Translations under genes and position numbers: made by a program
From: Erinaceus europaeus
Lineage: Eukaryota; Chordata; Mammalia; Eulipotyphla; Erinaceidae
Direction: 5' to 3'
DNA length: 64,000 nucleotides
NCBI RefSeq assembly: GCF_950295315.1
Contig: NC_080164.1
Span: 110,876,447 to 110,940,446, forward strand
Shown: one piece after another, positions 42,785-57,200 of the stretch
Numbering within the stretch: position 1 is the first letter of the stretch
Layout of the letters: the number at the start of each line of letters is the position of its first letter
The notes under the pieces: model-generated
The model's input: the letters and a program-made list of their open reading frames with translations, nothing else
Database searches by the model: none
What the model was told of the DNA's origin: nothing

Positions 42785-43010
42785 TTTTTAAATTTTATTA
42801 GTGATTTGGATAATGGTTAACACAATTGTAAGATAACAGGAATACAGTTCCCACCACCAGAGTTCCATACCCCATCCCCTCCATCAGAAGCTTCCCTATT
42901 CTTTATCCCTCTGGGAATATGGACAAAAATTCTTTAAGGGGTATAGAAAGTGGAAGTTCTGGTTTCCGTAATTGCTTCTTAGCTGAATTTTATTTTAATA
43001 ATTTAATAAA
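42785..43010 (-). mobile_element. old L1 3' end, minus strand
   Basis: aattttattagtgatttgg, the ggaatacagttcccaccaccagag block and tccctctgggaatatggac correspond to the last ~200 bp of the L1 3' UTR. Confidence 0.8.
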
Positions 43011-43390
43011 TTAAAGGGACTTAAATTTGAAAGGAGATATCTATACAGATTTAAAAATTGAATTCAGTATTTGTTCTAAGTTAATAGTTAATGTGGTGAC
43101 AAGACTAAAAATGACTCCCCCAAAAGTTGTATGTCTTTATTTTAAGGATTATATTATTGGGGAAATATCATAGTTCCAAGATATGCATATATTGTAGACC
43201 ATAGCAAAAGAGACTTTATAGGTAAAATGTAGGCAAGGAATCAACTCACTTTAGAGTCAAGAAACTACTTTTTATTATCAGAGGTGCCTAAGCTGGTTTC
43301 TGTAAGTCTCTTGAAAACAGCATTTTCTAAGGGTAGGACAAAAAGGTAAACCTGGTCATACTCATAGACACAACATAGGAAGCACAGACA
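43011..43390. other. unassigned DNA before L1-3
   Basis: Nothing recognisable. Confidence 0.35.
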
Positions 43391-45080
43391 GGGGGGGTTC
43401 CCGGAAGATGGCGGACTGAGAAGCTGCTAGTGGCTTGAGCTCTGACCACATCTTCTGGAAACGGTAGGATTTTCTGCCTTTAGTAGGCTAGTCAATAAGG
43501 GGTCCTAGCGGTGACACCAAGGAGGTGACTATAACTTAATTTGGGTTAAAAAATAGAGTAGAAAAAAAGGGAAATTTTTTTTCTTTTAAATTATTAATCC
43601 CAAAGCACACCTCCTCCCTCTTCCTCCCTCCCCCCGCCCCATAACTAGTCCCTGTGGACCAGCTCCTAGCAGGCTCCCCTGCTGAGCTTCTTTCTTTACC
43701 AAGATTCCTTTTCCACCAGAGAGTATCATTCATTCTAAGTCTATTTCCTTCTGAAACCTCTGGCCTATTTTCTTTCTAAGTAGCCAACCCCCCCCCCACC
43801 CCACCCCGCATAGCAAATTAAATAATTAAAAATAAATAAATAAAAAACTCTTTCCTTTCACTGCTCTTTTATTACTGTTCTTTTTATTATCTTTTTCTTT
43901 TCTCTCTCTCTATCTCTATTTTTTTTCTTTTTCTCATTCTTGTCATCCTTTCTTCCTTAATCCTACAGCTTCCAAAGCCACGGGCCCCATCCCCCACACC
44001 ACCAAACAGTGTGCTTTCACTGAATTCACTGATACAGGTTAGGGAATTATTTAGGGGAAGAATTCTGATTCAGAGTGGACTCTCACTGTGAGTATCTCTG
44101 CTCAACTTCCCTTCCTCCTTTAGCTACCCCTAGAATATACAGTGGACAGTAGATTTTCAAAACTGTCTATTTCAGCTATCCTTGTCTAGTCCTGAGGTTT
44201 TTAAAATTTTTTTTTTCTTTCTTAAAAATCAGCTGCCTAAGATCATGAGGTTTGAGGTAATCTGGGACAGGGTTTTTTTTTTTACCCTGCTCCATTTTAT
44301 TATTAATATTATATAAAGGCATATATCTTCCCTCCCTTTTAGGTTGATCAGAATTAACTCTTAGGGTATCTTTCATGGCTAAGGTAGTGGGCATCTTATC
44401 TATTGTGGGAGGAACTTGTCTCATTACTCCTACCTCCTCTACAGACTCTCACCTTCCTCCTCCTCCTAGCTAATTAAAAAAATTAAATTAAATTAAATTA
44501 AAAATAAAGTAATCAAAAAAACCTTTCCTTTCTCTGTTCTTTAATTACAGCTCTTTTAATTATCTTTTCTCTTTTCTCACTCTTGTTTCTTTTTTTTTCT
44601 TTTTTTTTAAATCTTGTCATACACATATTCCTTCCTTCTTTATTGTCTTTCTGAATTTGTGAATTATTTTGGGGAAGAAATCTGACTCAGAGTGGACTCT
44701 CTATGTGTGTATCTCTGCTCTAGTTCCCTTTCCCCTCTTGTTACCCCAAGAATATACAGTGGATAGTAGATCTGCATAACTATCTATTCTTGCTATCCCT
44801 TTTGTCTTTTCTCTTTCTTCTTCAATGGGATTTGGTTACTATTTTTTTCACGGACTGGAGACATTGTTTGGCTAACTGGTAATGATTAAACTGCTTCAGT
44901 ACTTGCTTCAGTTGCTATTGTAATTCCTGAGGTAGGTGAGAGCAATTGTCATAAAGATATTTAGTACAGAGTTGCTTGAGCAATTGTCATAAAGATATTT
45001 AGTACAGAGTTGCTTGTAGTCAAGACACAACAACTGAGGAACAACAGAGCATAAAAATAAGAAACACATAAATCATAAAA
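43391..45080 (+). promoter_or_regulatory. L1-3 5' UTR with tandemly repeated blocks
   Basis: YY1-like AAGATGGCGG at 43405-43414. A block including cagagtggactctc and gaatatacagtgga occurs twice, at about 43860-44190 and 44530-44800, roughly 620-670 bp apart. A perfect 38-bp tandem repeat also lies at 44941-45016. The single-unit 5' UTR of L1-2 lacks the extra block. Confidence 0.75.
44941..45016 (+). repeat. exact 38-bp tandem duplication
   Basis: Units 44941-44978 and 44979-45016, starting agcaattgtcataaag, are identical. The other L1 copies have one unit. Confidence 0.97.
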
Positions 45081-45985
45081 ATGGGTAGATCAAAAACAAA
45101 TAAAACTGCTACTCCAATGAATGAAGACAAGAGCCCAGGAGAAACTACAAATCATCCAGAAGTAACCATAGATAAGAAAAGTATGCAAGCAATAATAAAC
45201 TTATTAATCACAAAAATGAAAACAACATTGGAGGAAAGGAATGGCAGTATTAGGGAAACAACAGTTGAGATCCCCAAGGAAAATACTGATTATCTTGAGG
45301 CAATTAGAGAACTGAAAGCTGAAATAGCTGTAATTGAAGAAAGAAGCTGAGGGAAGGGAAAGCAGACTAACAGAAGCAGAAAACAGAATTAGTCAGACAG
45401 AGGATGAGTTAGAGAAAACTAAGAAAGAGGTGAAAGAGCTCAAAAAAAGATTGAGAGACACTAAAAAGAACAATAGAGACATATGGGATGATCTCAAAAG
45501 AAGTAACATTCATAAAATTGGCCTGCCAGAGGAAGAAAGAGAGGAAGGGGAAGGAAACACTGTAGAGGAAATAATAGGAGAAAACTTCCCAGACCTGAAC
45601 AACAGAAAGGACATCAAGATTCAAGAGGCCCAGAGAGTTCCAAACAGAATCAACCCAGACCTGAAGACACCAAGACACATCATAATCACAATAAGAAGGA
45701 GTAAGGATAAAGAAAGGACCCTAAAGGCTGCAAGAGAGAAACAAAAAGGGGAAAACCCATAAGATGATCAGCAGACTTCTCCACTCAAACTCTAAAAGCC
45801 AGAAGAGAAGGGCAAGATATCTACTGAGCCCTGAATGAAAAAGGGTTTCAACCAAGGATAATAAATCCTGCTAAAGTTTCATTCAAACTAGATGGAGGGA
45901 TCAGAAGCTTATTAGACAAACAACAGTTAAAGGAGGCAACCATCACCAAACCGGCCCTGAAAGAGGTTCTAAAAGACCTTCTATA
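45081..45985 (+). pseudogene. L1-3 ORF1, near full length with frameshift and stops
   Basis: This is the most complete ORF1 in the window, about 300 codons. An extra T near 45332-45336 (gctgtaattgaag) shifts the frame after 84 codons. The second frame (45334-45762) has the coiled coil, then the RRM-like part (IHKIGLPEEEREEGEGNTVEEIIGE; IKIQEAQR) and ERTLKAAREKQKGENP. The C-terminal domain follows with further breaks, ending FKLDGG ... PALKEVLKDLL and a stop at 45983-45985. Confidence 0.88.
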
Positions 45986-46049
45986 AACAAGAACATCACT
46001 ATAATACTTGCAATATATCAGAGCAAACAAACAATTTTTTAACAAAGGC

Positions 46050-48437
<2,388 letters not shown>

Positions 48438-48567
48438 AGAGCCCAAGTTGGGGATAAAAGTGTTTTGAAGACACCTATAGACACTATGGAGAGATGAGCA
48501 ATAGTTCCTACATGTTAACAACTGTGTTGTAAACAATTACCCCCCCAAAAAAATGTAAAAAAAAAAG
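48438..48567 (+). other. unrelated tail joined to L1-3
   Basis: It contains tgttaacaactgtgttgtaaacaatta, a C-run and then an A-rich end. It resembles the 3' terminus of L1-B (actgtcttatgtaaaatattaattt at 25218 and 39270). It could be a deletion or a template switch onto an L1-B-like 3' end. Confidence 0.5.
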
Positions 48568-48850
48568 GATAGAAGAGAAAAGAAATTCTGAGCAATGATA
48601 TGCCTGTCATTACCATTCTACATTTGATTTCAATAGCACACATCTTTCACCATATTCAAGGGAAGAAACTGTACAGTGCTTACTAGATGCTGACTCTTAA
48701 AAGTAATTGATTTGAATTCAGTTACCAAATTCAGAGATTTGAACATCAGATGCACTGTTTAGTATGCAGTCATTCAATACAAAAAAGACCCCAGAATTCC
48801 TGATAGAACCCATCCCTGCCAGTACCTTGGTTTGAACATTGTTGAGACAA
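48568..48850. other. unassigned DNA between L1-3 and the second LINE
   Basis: No recognisable feature. The upstream limit of the second LINE may lie within the last part (from about 48830). Confidence 0.35.
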
Positions 48851-48895
48851 GATTCTAGTTGAGTCCACTTTGATTTTTGGCCTACAGGATTTCCC

Positions 48896-49570
48896 ATGGC
48901 AAAGAAGTGGCTCGCTTCATTCCTGTCCCACATCTTGGAATCTGAGTCTATGCCCAAAGTTTGGCGTCGTGCGAAGATTATAGCAGTTTTGAAACCAAAG
49001 AAAGACCCAACACTGGCCGCCAGCTATAGACCAATTTCTCTCCTCTCCGTGTGTTACAAACTCCTTGAGAGGCTGCTTCTGTCACGTATTTCTCATCTTA
49101 AAGAGAAATTCCTATCACCCGCCCAACCTGGTTTCCGCCCAGGAAGATCTACCTGCGAACGAGCCCTGGCCCACTCAACTTACATTGAAAATGGATTCCA
49201 GAAGAATTTAAAGACGGGTGCTGTCTTTGTTGATCTCACAGCAGCCTATGACACGGTCTGGCACCGTGGTCTCCTAGTCAAGATCTCAAGATGCCTGCCT
49301 CCATGGGTGGCCAACACTATATTGTTTCTTCTCCAAAACAGAAGATTCCGGGTGCATCTGGGTGACAAGTCTAACAGATGGAGACTTGTCTCAAGTGGCC
49401 TCCCCCAGGGCTCTGTTCTGGCTCCTACGCTATTTAATATTTACATCAATGACCTCCCAGAAACTTCTTCAAGGAAGATCATCTATGCCGATGACATCTG
49501 CTGTGCAACTCAGGCATCCGAGTTCGACATCCTCGAGGAAACACTCACGAAAGACATGTCTCTGATATAA
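48896..49570 (+). pseudogene. non-L1 LINE reverse transcriptase, N-terminal two thirds
   Basis: Residues 1-224 contain VWRRAKIIAVLKP and SYRPISLLSVCYKLLERLL (box 0-2), AQPGFRPGRSTCE, VFVDLTAAYDTVW (box A, catalytic Asp 113), GLPQGSVLAPTLFNIYINDLP (box B) and YADD at 49484-49495 (residues 197-200, catalytic). The Met is internal to the original protein: coding similarity continues upstream to about 48850 in another frame, with a shift near 48893. The frame ends at 49568 (TAA), where about 20 residues are missing relative to the usual spacing between YADD and the thumb. The catalytic residues themselves look intact. Confidence 0.88.
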
Positions 49571-50472
49571 TGGTATTATCTGTTTTCCATCTATACCATG
49601 CCTCGGCCTCGCGTGAGCTTAATGTGCAGCTTGGCGGTACGAGAATCCGGCATGAAACCCAGCCAGTCTATCTTGGTGTTACTCTCGATGGCACTCTGTC
49701 ATTTCACAAACATCTCATAAAATCTGCAGCAAAGGTGGGCGCAAGGAATAACGTCATTGCAAGACTGGCCAGCTCCTCATGGGGCACGGGCGCTTCCACA
49801 CTACGATCATCATCTCTGGCATTATGCTATTCCACTGCAGAATACTGTGCCCCAGTATGGTTCCATAACCCCCATGTCCACTTGGTCGATTCCAAATTAT
49901 ATTCCTCCATGAGGATAATTTCTGGAACCATCCGTTCCACCCCGGTTCCATGGCTGCCAGTTCTTAGCAACATCGCCCCGCCAGATATTCGTCGGGATGC
50001 GGCATCATCTAAGTTCATTTCCCATGTCTACGCTCAACCGGACCTGCCAATATACGCAGATATCTTCGCCCACCCTGTCCAATGCTTGACAACTCGTCAC
50101 CCAATCTGGTCCCCTATACCTACACTGAACTTCTCTGTTCCAGTCTCTTGGAAACAGAGTTGGCAGTCAGCTGAGGTAAAGAACAAACACCTCATCACAG
50201 ACCCCTGCAAACGTCAACCCGGCTTTGACCTAGCACGTTATGATTGGGCCCTCCTCAATCGCTATCGAGCAGGCCATGGCCAGTGCACTGCTATGTTCCA
50301 TCGCTGGGGAGCCAGAGACGACCCGAATTGCCCCTGCGGCTAGAGACAGACTATGACCCACATAGTCAATGACTGCCACCTCTCCAGATTCAAAGGAGGT
50401 CTCAAAACTTTACATCAGGCTCAACCTGATGCTGTTGGCTATGGAAGAAGGGCAAATGCTAGAAGAAGATAA
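49570..50472 (+). pseudogene. non-L1 LINE ORF2 C-terminal region
   Basis: It carries on the RT thumb (TQPVYLGVTLDGTLSFHKHL, 30-55) and a C-terminal part with CYSTAEYCAPVW, PGFDLARYDWALLNRYRAGHGQC and a Cys/His motif CPCG ... QTMTHIVNDCHLSRFKGGL. A TAG at 50341-50343 interrupts the Cys/His motif. Reading on in frame gives a terminus of Ala-Arg-Arg-Arg and a TAA at 50470-50472, inside the GAA-type tail itself. The coding region therefore overlaps the element's 3' end. Confidence 0.85.
50451..50469 (+). repeat. LINE 3' tail, ggcaaatgctag plus (AGA)n
   Basis: It matches the two micro-insertions except for one CG-to-TG difference (caaacg against caaatg). Tandem short repeats at the 3' end are typical of several LINE clades that do not use poly(A). 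Confidence 0.85.
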
Positions 50473-50478
50473 TAAATG

Positions 50479-51014
50479 AGTGTTTTCATAAGCCAATAAA
50501 GTGTCAAGGAGCAAAAAAGAATTAATGCAGAGATATTCCAAATTGACCTTTCCAGTACTCTTAGGACTTATTATTATGTTATTTAAGGTATTATTCAAAA
50601 AACATTAAAATGACTACTGATTTCCTTTGTAATGCTTTAATGAAAATTTACCCTAAACTACTGGATATAACAGTATCTATCACATAGGATATCTTCTGTA
50701 TTATAGTTCATAGACACAGTGATTATGTTAATGTATATTAGTCCATCAAAATTTGGCAAGAATGCAATGGTAGAGTCCAATATAGTGTTATGTACAATGC
50801 CAAATACTTAAACAAATAAAAATTTGAAGGAACCTATAAGTTTAGATACTCTTATACTTTTATCAATATACTCAGAGAAAATATAAATATTCTTATTAAG
50901 TTAAGCTTGCTATTTTTAAGTCTATCTCACAATATTTTATACTACAAAACTATTTACTATATTATATATAGTGTTTTTATGTTCTCATTAAACTAATTTT
51001 AAATTATGTTCAGG
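50479..51014. other. unassigned AT-rich DNA
   Basis: Nothing recognisable. Confidence 0.4.
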
Positions 51015-51128
51015 GCTGGGGACACAGCATAAAGGTTATAAAATACTTTCATGCTTGAGGCTCCTACATCCCAAGTTCAATCCCAAGTAGTAACACAAGC
51101 CAGAATTCAGAAGTACTTTTTAAAACAA
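51015..51128 (+). mobile_element. SINE fragment (ggctggggacacag type)
   Basis: Head ggctggggacacagcataaagg, a tRNA-like core with ccaagttcaatccc, then a T/A-rich end. Same type as 379 and 4926. Confidence 0.65.
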
Positions 51129-51269
51129 ACAACAAAATAGAATAATATTCCAGTAAAACTAAGTTCAATTTTTAAATTTAACATAATGAAAAATAATTTA
51201 ACTTTGGAAGAAATTATCTTTTTCATTCATGAGAGTGTTCATCTAGTTCCTGTGCCTTTATCATTTTTT

Positions 51270-52800
51270 TTTTCATTTTTATTTACAAAAAGGAAGCACT
51301 GACAAAAAACCATAGGATAAGAGGGGTACAATTCCACACAATTCCCACCACCAAAACTCCATAGCCCATCCCCCCCCAATAGCTTTCCTATTCTTTATCC
51401 CTCTGGGAGTATGGACCCAGGGTCATTATGGGGTGCAGAAGATGGGAAGTCTGACTTCTGTAATTGCTAACCCTCTGAACCTGGGCATTGACAGGCCAAT
51501 CCATGCTCCAAGCCTGCCTCTCTCTTTCCCTAGTGGGGCAGGATTCTGGGGAATTGAAGCTCCAGGACATATTGGTGAGGTTGTCTGTCCAGGGAAGTCT
51601 TGTTGGCATGATGGTAGCATCTGGAATCTGGTGGCTGAAAAAAAGAGTTAACATATAGAGCCAAACAAATTTTGACTAATCAGGAACCGAAAGGCTGGAA
51701 TAGTGTAGATGAAGATCTAGGAGATTTGGGAATCGGATGGTAGTACAGCCGGTTAAGCGCAGGTGGCAAAAAGTGCAAAGACCAGCATAAGGATCCACGT
51801 TCAAGCCTCTGGCTCCCCACCTGCAGGGAAGTCACTTCAAAAGCACTGAAGCAGGTCTGCAAGTGTCTATCTTTCTCTCCTCCTCTCTGTCTTCCCCTCC
51901 TCTCTCCATTATTCTCTGTCCTATCCAACAATAATGATATCAGTAATAACAAAAATAATAACTAGAACAACAACAACAGCAAAAGACAGATTTACGGGTC
52001 TCCGTTTTGTAGATAGCTACTGGGCCTATTTTAGTTATATTCCAAAGGGCCCATAACTATACTAATTTTGTTGTTGTTGTTGTTGCTTGTTTCTTTAGGT
52101 TTATTCCTGAGCTTTACATCTGATATGCAGGTGGGGATCCTAGTTATTGTCTGGGGAGATGATGCCATGGCTGGAAAAAGGGCTAGAAAGCTGGATCAGG
52201 GATGAGAGTATCTCCCAAATCTGCAAAAGGTCTATAATTATTGTTGACTGTAAACCCCATCAATTTATTATGGTTAGGGGCCCATATTCAGCTTAGGAGG
52301 TGCCTATGTAACCTCTGCATTCAGAGATCTGAGATCGCATTCTGTGGTCAGAGTAGTAATATTCTAAGCTGCCCTAATTTCAGGATCCATCTTTCTCAGG
52401 TGGAAGATAGAGTATGTTGCCCAGCCTCCCTTCAGAGGATTGAACATTCTCTACCTTTGTTGATCCATGTTGAGGGGAAAGGTCCGATGGTGGCCCACAA
52501 AGGATTCTATTGTGTTGTTCCTGATAGAGATGACCAGTAACAATGGAGAGAGGGATCTATTCAGGTCTGGGCCCATCATGTCTGTATGGGAATTTCAGGA
52601 CTCCATGACTAGGGCTTCTGCTGATGGGGTGCCCTGATAGGGACTAAATAGCCAGTCCCTTGCCCTTATTCAGTTTTTATAGTCCTTACTTTGATAGCTT
52701 TAGAGTGATTGAGGGAAGTGTAATAGGAAGTAGGTGAAGAAGGTGTCTAAGTGTAAGTAGAAAATATTTCATTAGGAACTATGGTGTCTTTTTAAGTCTT
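51270..52800 (-). mobile_element. L1 3' UTR fragment, minus strand, with SINE insert
   Basis: It begins with the tail complement (ttttatttacaaaaagg) and the tccctctgggagtatggaccc block. It continues beyond the SINE at 51729 with sequence shared with 36420-36720, including gactgtaaaccccatcaattt. The right end merges into unassigned DNA. Confidence 0.75.
51729..51986 (+). mobile_element. tRNA-derived SINE, type B
   Basis: Head gggaatcggatggtagtacagccggttaagc, body caggtctgcaagtgtctatctttc, end tatccaacaataatg plus ACAA-rich tail. It is inserted in the L1 3' fragment; a short agattt repeat at both ends may be the rest of a TSD. Confidence 0.9.
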
Positions 52801-52912
52801 TCTATTTTCTTGCTTCACTTATAGATTCACTGCAAACTTTTGTGCACTTTTACCTTCAGGTATAATAAAATTAATCATTTATCTATTTTTCTTTTTTTCT
52901 TTTTTTATTTAT

Positions 52913-54265
52913 TTAAGAAAGGAGACATTAACAAAACGGTAGGATAGGAGGGGTACAACACCACACAATTCTCATCACCCGATCTCCATATTCCATGCCC
53001 TCCCCTTATAGCTTTCCCATTTTCTATCCCTCTGGGAGCATGGACCCAGGGTCTTTGTGGGTTGCAGAAGGTGGAAGGTCTGGCTTCTGTAATTGCTTCC
53101 CCACGGAACATGGGCATTGACTGGTTGATCCATACTCCAAGTCTGCCTTTCTCTTTCTCTAGTAGGGTGGGCCTCTGGGGAATCAGAGCTCCAGGACACA
53201 TTGGTGGAGTCTTCAGTCCAGGGAAGCCTGGTCAGCATCGTGCTGGCATCAGGAACCTGGTGGCTGAAAAAAGAGTTAACATACAAAGCCAAACAAATTG
53301 TTAAGCAATCATGCACCTAAAGGCTGTAATAGTGCAGATGAAGTATTGGGGGGGGGGGGTACTCTCTGCAGACTCTTGTGTACTTATGCTTTCAGGTATA
53401 TATTTTTCCCTGGTTCACACGTGTGAACATATGCTGTATCTCAGAGGACCTGGACTATATCTACGTTTGGGGACTTGATTGGGGAGTGTACCACCTGGAA
53501 TGGAATTAGAGAATACTATGAAAGGAAAGGTCTCACCCCAGTGATGAAGCTGAAGGGTTGTCATTCCACACCTGAAGTCTCTGGTCACAGTCTGAAGTGA
53601 AGCATGCTGGGATGGCACTCATTGTGTTGATTAGGTTGTGATCAGTAGATGCAATATTATTTGGTATGAATTGAGAGCAGCATGCAGGAAAGTGGGCCCT
53701 ACACTAAGGTTCTAGGACTGGGGGAAATATAGGCTCTATAGTGGAAATGTGAGGCTCCTGCTGTCTTAGGGTTCAAGAAGACAATGGATAGTTACTGTTA
53801 TCATCACATTATTTGGTAATTGGGTTAACTTTGAAATGTCCCTTTGTTAGGGTTTTCTGTATAATACCTAGCATCTTGTGTATAGCTGTGCCACCAGTTG
53901 TTTCTGTTCTCCCTGGTCTAGGCTTTTGAGAGTCAACATATCAAAGACTCAGCCTATGTATTACAAAGATTCAGGCTGTGTTTTAAAAAGTTCTAGACAT
54001 ATGATCAATTTTCAGCTCCCATATTAATTGGATAGTGGTTTATAGGACTACAATTTAATAGGAGTGTATATAAATACCATTCCCACCACCAAATGACTGT
54101 GCCCCATACCATCCACCCACCCCCACTGCCACCCACCGCCACCACCTCTGAAAGCCGAATATCCACCCTCCACCTCACCACAGGGTTTTTACTTTAGTCC
54201 CCTACTCTCGATTTAATCAGATCCTATTTTAGTTTCCCTTTCTGTTCTTCTTTCTCAACTTCTGT
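52913..54265 (-). other. L1-4 3' UTR
   Basis: It contains the ctctgggagcatggaccc and acttcaggtgtggaatgacaac (reverse-complemented) blocks found in the other L1 3' UTRs. A G-run lies at 53349-53358. Confidence 0.8.
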
Positions 54266-57200
54266 TGATGAGTGGGGTCATCCCATACTCATCTTTGTCT
54301 TTCTGACTTAGCTCACTTAACATAATTTCTTCTAGCTCCATCCAAGATGGGTCAGAGAAGGGGGGTTCATTGTTCTTAGTAACTGTATATTATTCCATTG
54401 TGTATATATACCACAGCTTTCTCAGCCACTCATTTGTTGTTGGGCACCTGGGTTGCTTCCAGGTTTTAGCTATTATGAATTGTGCTGCTATGAACATAGG
54501 TGTACATATACCTTTTTGGTTGGGTGTTATGGAGTCCTTGGGGTATATCCCCAAGAGAGGAATTACTGGGTCATATGGAAGGTCTATTTCTAGCCTTGTG
54601 AGAGTTCTCCAGACTGCTCTCCACAGAGGCTGTACCAATTTACATTCCCACCAGCAGTGCAGAAGGGTTCCTCTGTCTCCACAGCCTCTCCAACATTTGT
54701 TGCTGCTGTCCTTTTTGATATATGCCATTCTCACAGGAGTGAGGTGGTATCTCAATGCTGTCTTTATTTGATCTCTCTGACAATCAGTGACCTGGAGTAG
54801 TTTTTCATATGTTTGTTAGCCTTTTGGATCTCCTCTGAAGTGAATGTCTTGTTCATATCCTCTGCCCATATTTGGATGGAATCTTTTGCTTTTTTGGTCC
54901 TAAGTTTGCTGAGCTCTTTTTATATTTTGGTGATTAGTCTCTTGTCTGATGTATGGCATGTGGAGATCTTCTCCCTACTCTTAGAGATCTCTTTTTTAGT
55001 GTGATAGTTGATTAAGTTGTGCAGAAGCTTTTCAATTTGATGTAGTACCATTGGTTTGTTTCTGCTTTAGTCCTCCTTGCAATACGGCTTGTTTCATCAA
55101 AGATGACCTTGAGGTTTAGATGGGAAAGTGTTCTAACATCCAGGTCCTTGATCCATTTGGACTTGATTTTTGTTTCCAGTGAGATAAAGTGGTTCAATTT
55201 CATTCTTCTGCATATTACAACCCAGTTTTCCCAGCACCATTTATTGAAGAGAGTCTCCTTCTTCCATTTAATACTTTGGGCCCCCTTTTCAAATATTAGA
55301 TGTCCATAGGTGTGGGGGTTTAGATCTGGGCTTTCAATTCTGTTCCACTGGTCTGTGTGCCTATTTTTGTTCCAGTACCATGCTGTTTTGATGATGATGG
55401 CCTTATAGTATATTTTGAAATCTGGGAGTATGATGCCTCCATTTCTGTTTCTTTTCCTCAAGATGGTTTTGGCAATTATAGGTGTTTTCTGTTGCCAGAT
55501 AAATGATTGTAGTGTTTGTTTTACTCTCTTAAAAAGCTTGGTGGAGCTTTGATGGGTATCACATTAAATCTGTATATGGCTTTGGGGAGAATATTCAATT
55601 TGATATTTATTCTTTCAATCCATGAGCATGGGATGTCTTTCCATTTATTGGTATCAGTTTCTATTTCCTTGAATACTGACTCATAGTTTTCAGTATACAA
55701 GTCTTTCACTTCTTTGGTCAGCTTTACTCCTAGGTATTTTGTTAATTTTACTGCAACAGTGAATGGGAGTGATATCTGGATGTCTTATTCATATTTAGTG
55801 ATTGTATAGAGAATTGCCACTGATTTTTGTACATTGAGTTTATAGCCTGACACCTTGCTGTATTGCCTAATAACTTCCAGTAGTTTTCTGCTGGATTCTT
55901 TAGGCTTTTCTATTTATACTATCGTATCATCTGCAAATAGTGAGAGCTTGACTTCTTCCCTTCCAATCTGTATTCCTTTGATTTCTTTCTCTTGCCTGAT
56001 TGCTAGAACTTCCAATACTATGCTGAAGAGTAATGGTGACAGTGGATACCCCTGTCTAGCCCCCAATCTGAGGGGAAATTCTTTCAGCTTCTGTCCATTG
56101 AATATGATGTTGGCTGTAGGTTTGCTATATATGGATTCCAAGATCTTGAGAAATTCCCATCTATTCCCATTTTTTTGTAGAGTTTTGAGCATGAATGGAT
56201 GTTGGATTTTGTCAAAGGCTTTCTCTGCGTCTGTTGAGATAATCATGTGGTTTTTGGCTTTGCTTTTATTGATGTGGTGAATGACATTGATTGACTTACA
56301 GATGTTGAACCAGCCTTGCATTCCTGGGATGAATCCCACTTGGTCGTGATGAACAATCTTTTTGATATGCTGCTGTATCCGGATGGCCAATATCTTGTTT
56401 AATATTTTGGAATCTATGTTCATCAGAGATACTGGTCTGTATTTTTCCTTTTTTGCTGTGTCCCTGTCTGCTTTTGGTATCAGGGTTATGTGGGTTTCAT
56501 AGATGGTGGAAGGTAGTGTTGCTGTTTCTTTGATCTTATGGAAAAACTTTAGAAGTATGGGTATTAAATGTTTCCAGAAGGTTTTGTAGAATTCATTTGT
56601 GAATCCATCTGGTCCAGGACTTTTGTTTTTGGGGAGATTCTTAATAACGGTTTTAATTTCTTTGTCTGTGACTGGTGTATTTAGGTTTTGGAGTTCTTCT
56701 TGGTTCAGTTTTGGAAGGGCTTGTGTTTCTAGGAATTTTTCCATTTCTTCCAGATTTTCTAGCCTGGTTGCGTATAATTCTTCATAGAAGTTTCTCATGT
56801 TTTTATAGATTTCTGTGGTTTCAGTTGTGATATCTCCTCTATAATTTGCAATTCTATTAATTTGACTCTTCTCCCTTTTTTGTTTAGTGAGTCTGGCTAG
56901 GGTTTTGTCAATCTTGTTTAATTTTTCAAAGAACCAATATTTGACTTCCTTGATATTTTGTATGATTCTTTTTTTTTTAATGTTGTTTATTTCTGCTCTA
57001 ATTTTAGTGATTTTCATCCTTCTGGTTGCTTTAGGGTTCTTTGTCCCTCTTCCTCTAAGTCCTTAATGTGTGCATTAAGGTCATTATTTGAGCTTTTTCT
57101 TGTTGTTTAATATGTAATTGTATGGCTATGAGATTCCCTTTCAATACTGTTTTAGCTGTGTCCCAAATGTTTTGATAGCTTGTGTCGTCATTTTCATTTG

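Larger units (their letters stand above)
48850..50472 (+). mobile_element. non-L1 LINE fragment (jockey/RTE/CR1-like RT), 5'-truncated
   Basis: The coding part starts in the fingers region of RT and runs to the element's own 3' end. The sequence is GC-richer than its surroundings and holds dozens of CpGs, unlike the L1s. There is no match to L1 ORF2 at protein level beyond universal RT motifs. The 3' end is gggcaaatgctagaagaaga, a tail also found alone at 35284 and 35869. No TSD was found for the long copy. Confidence 0.85.
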
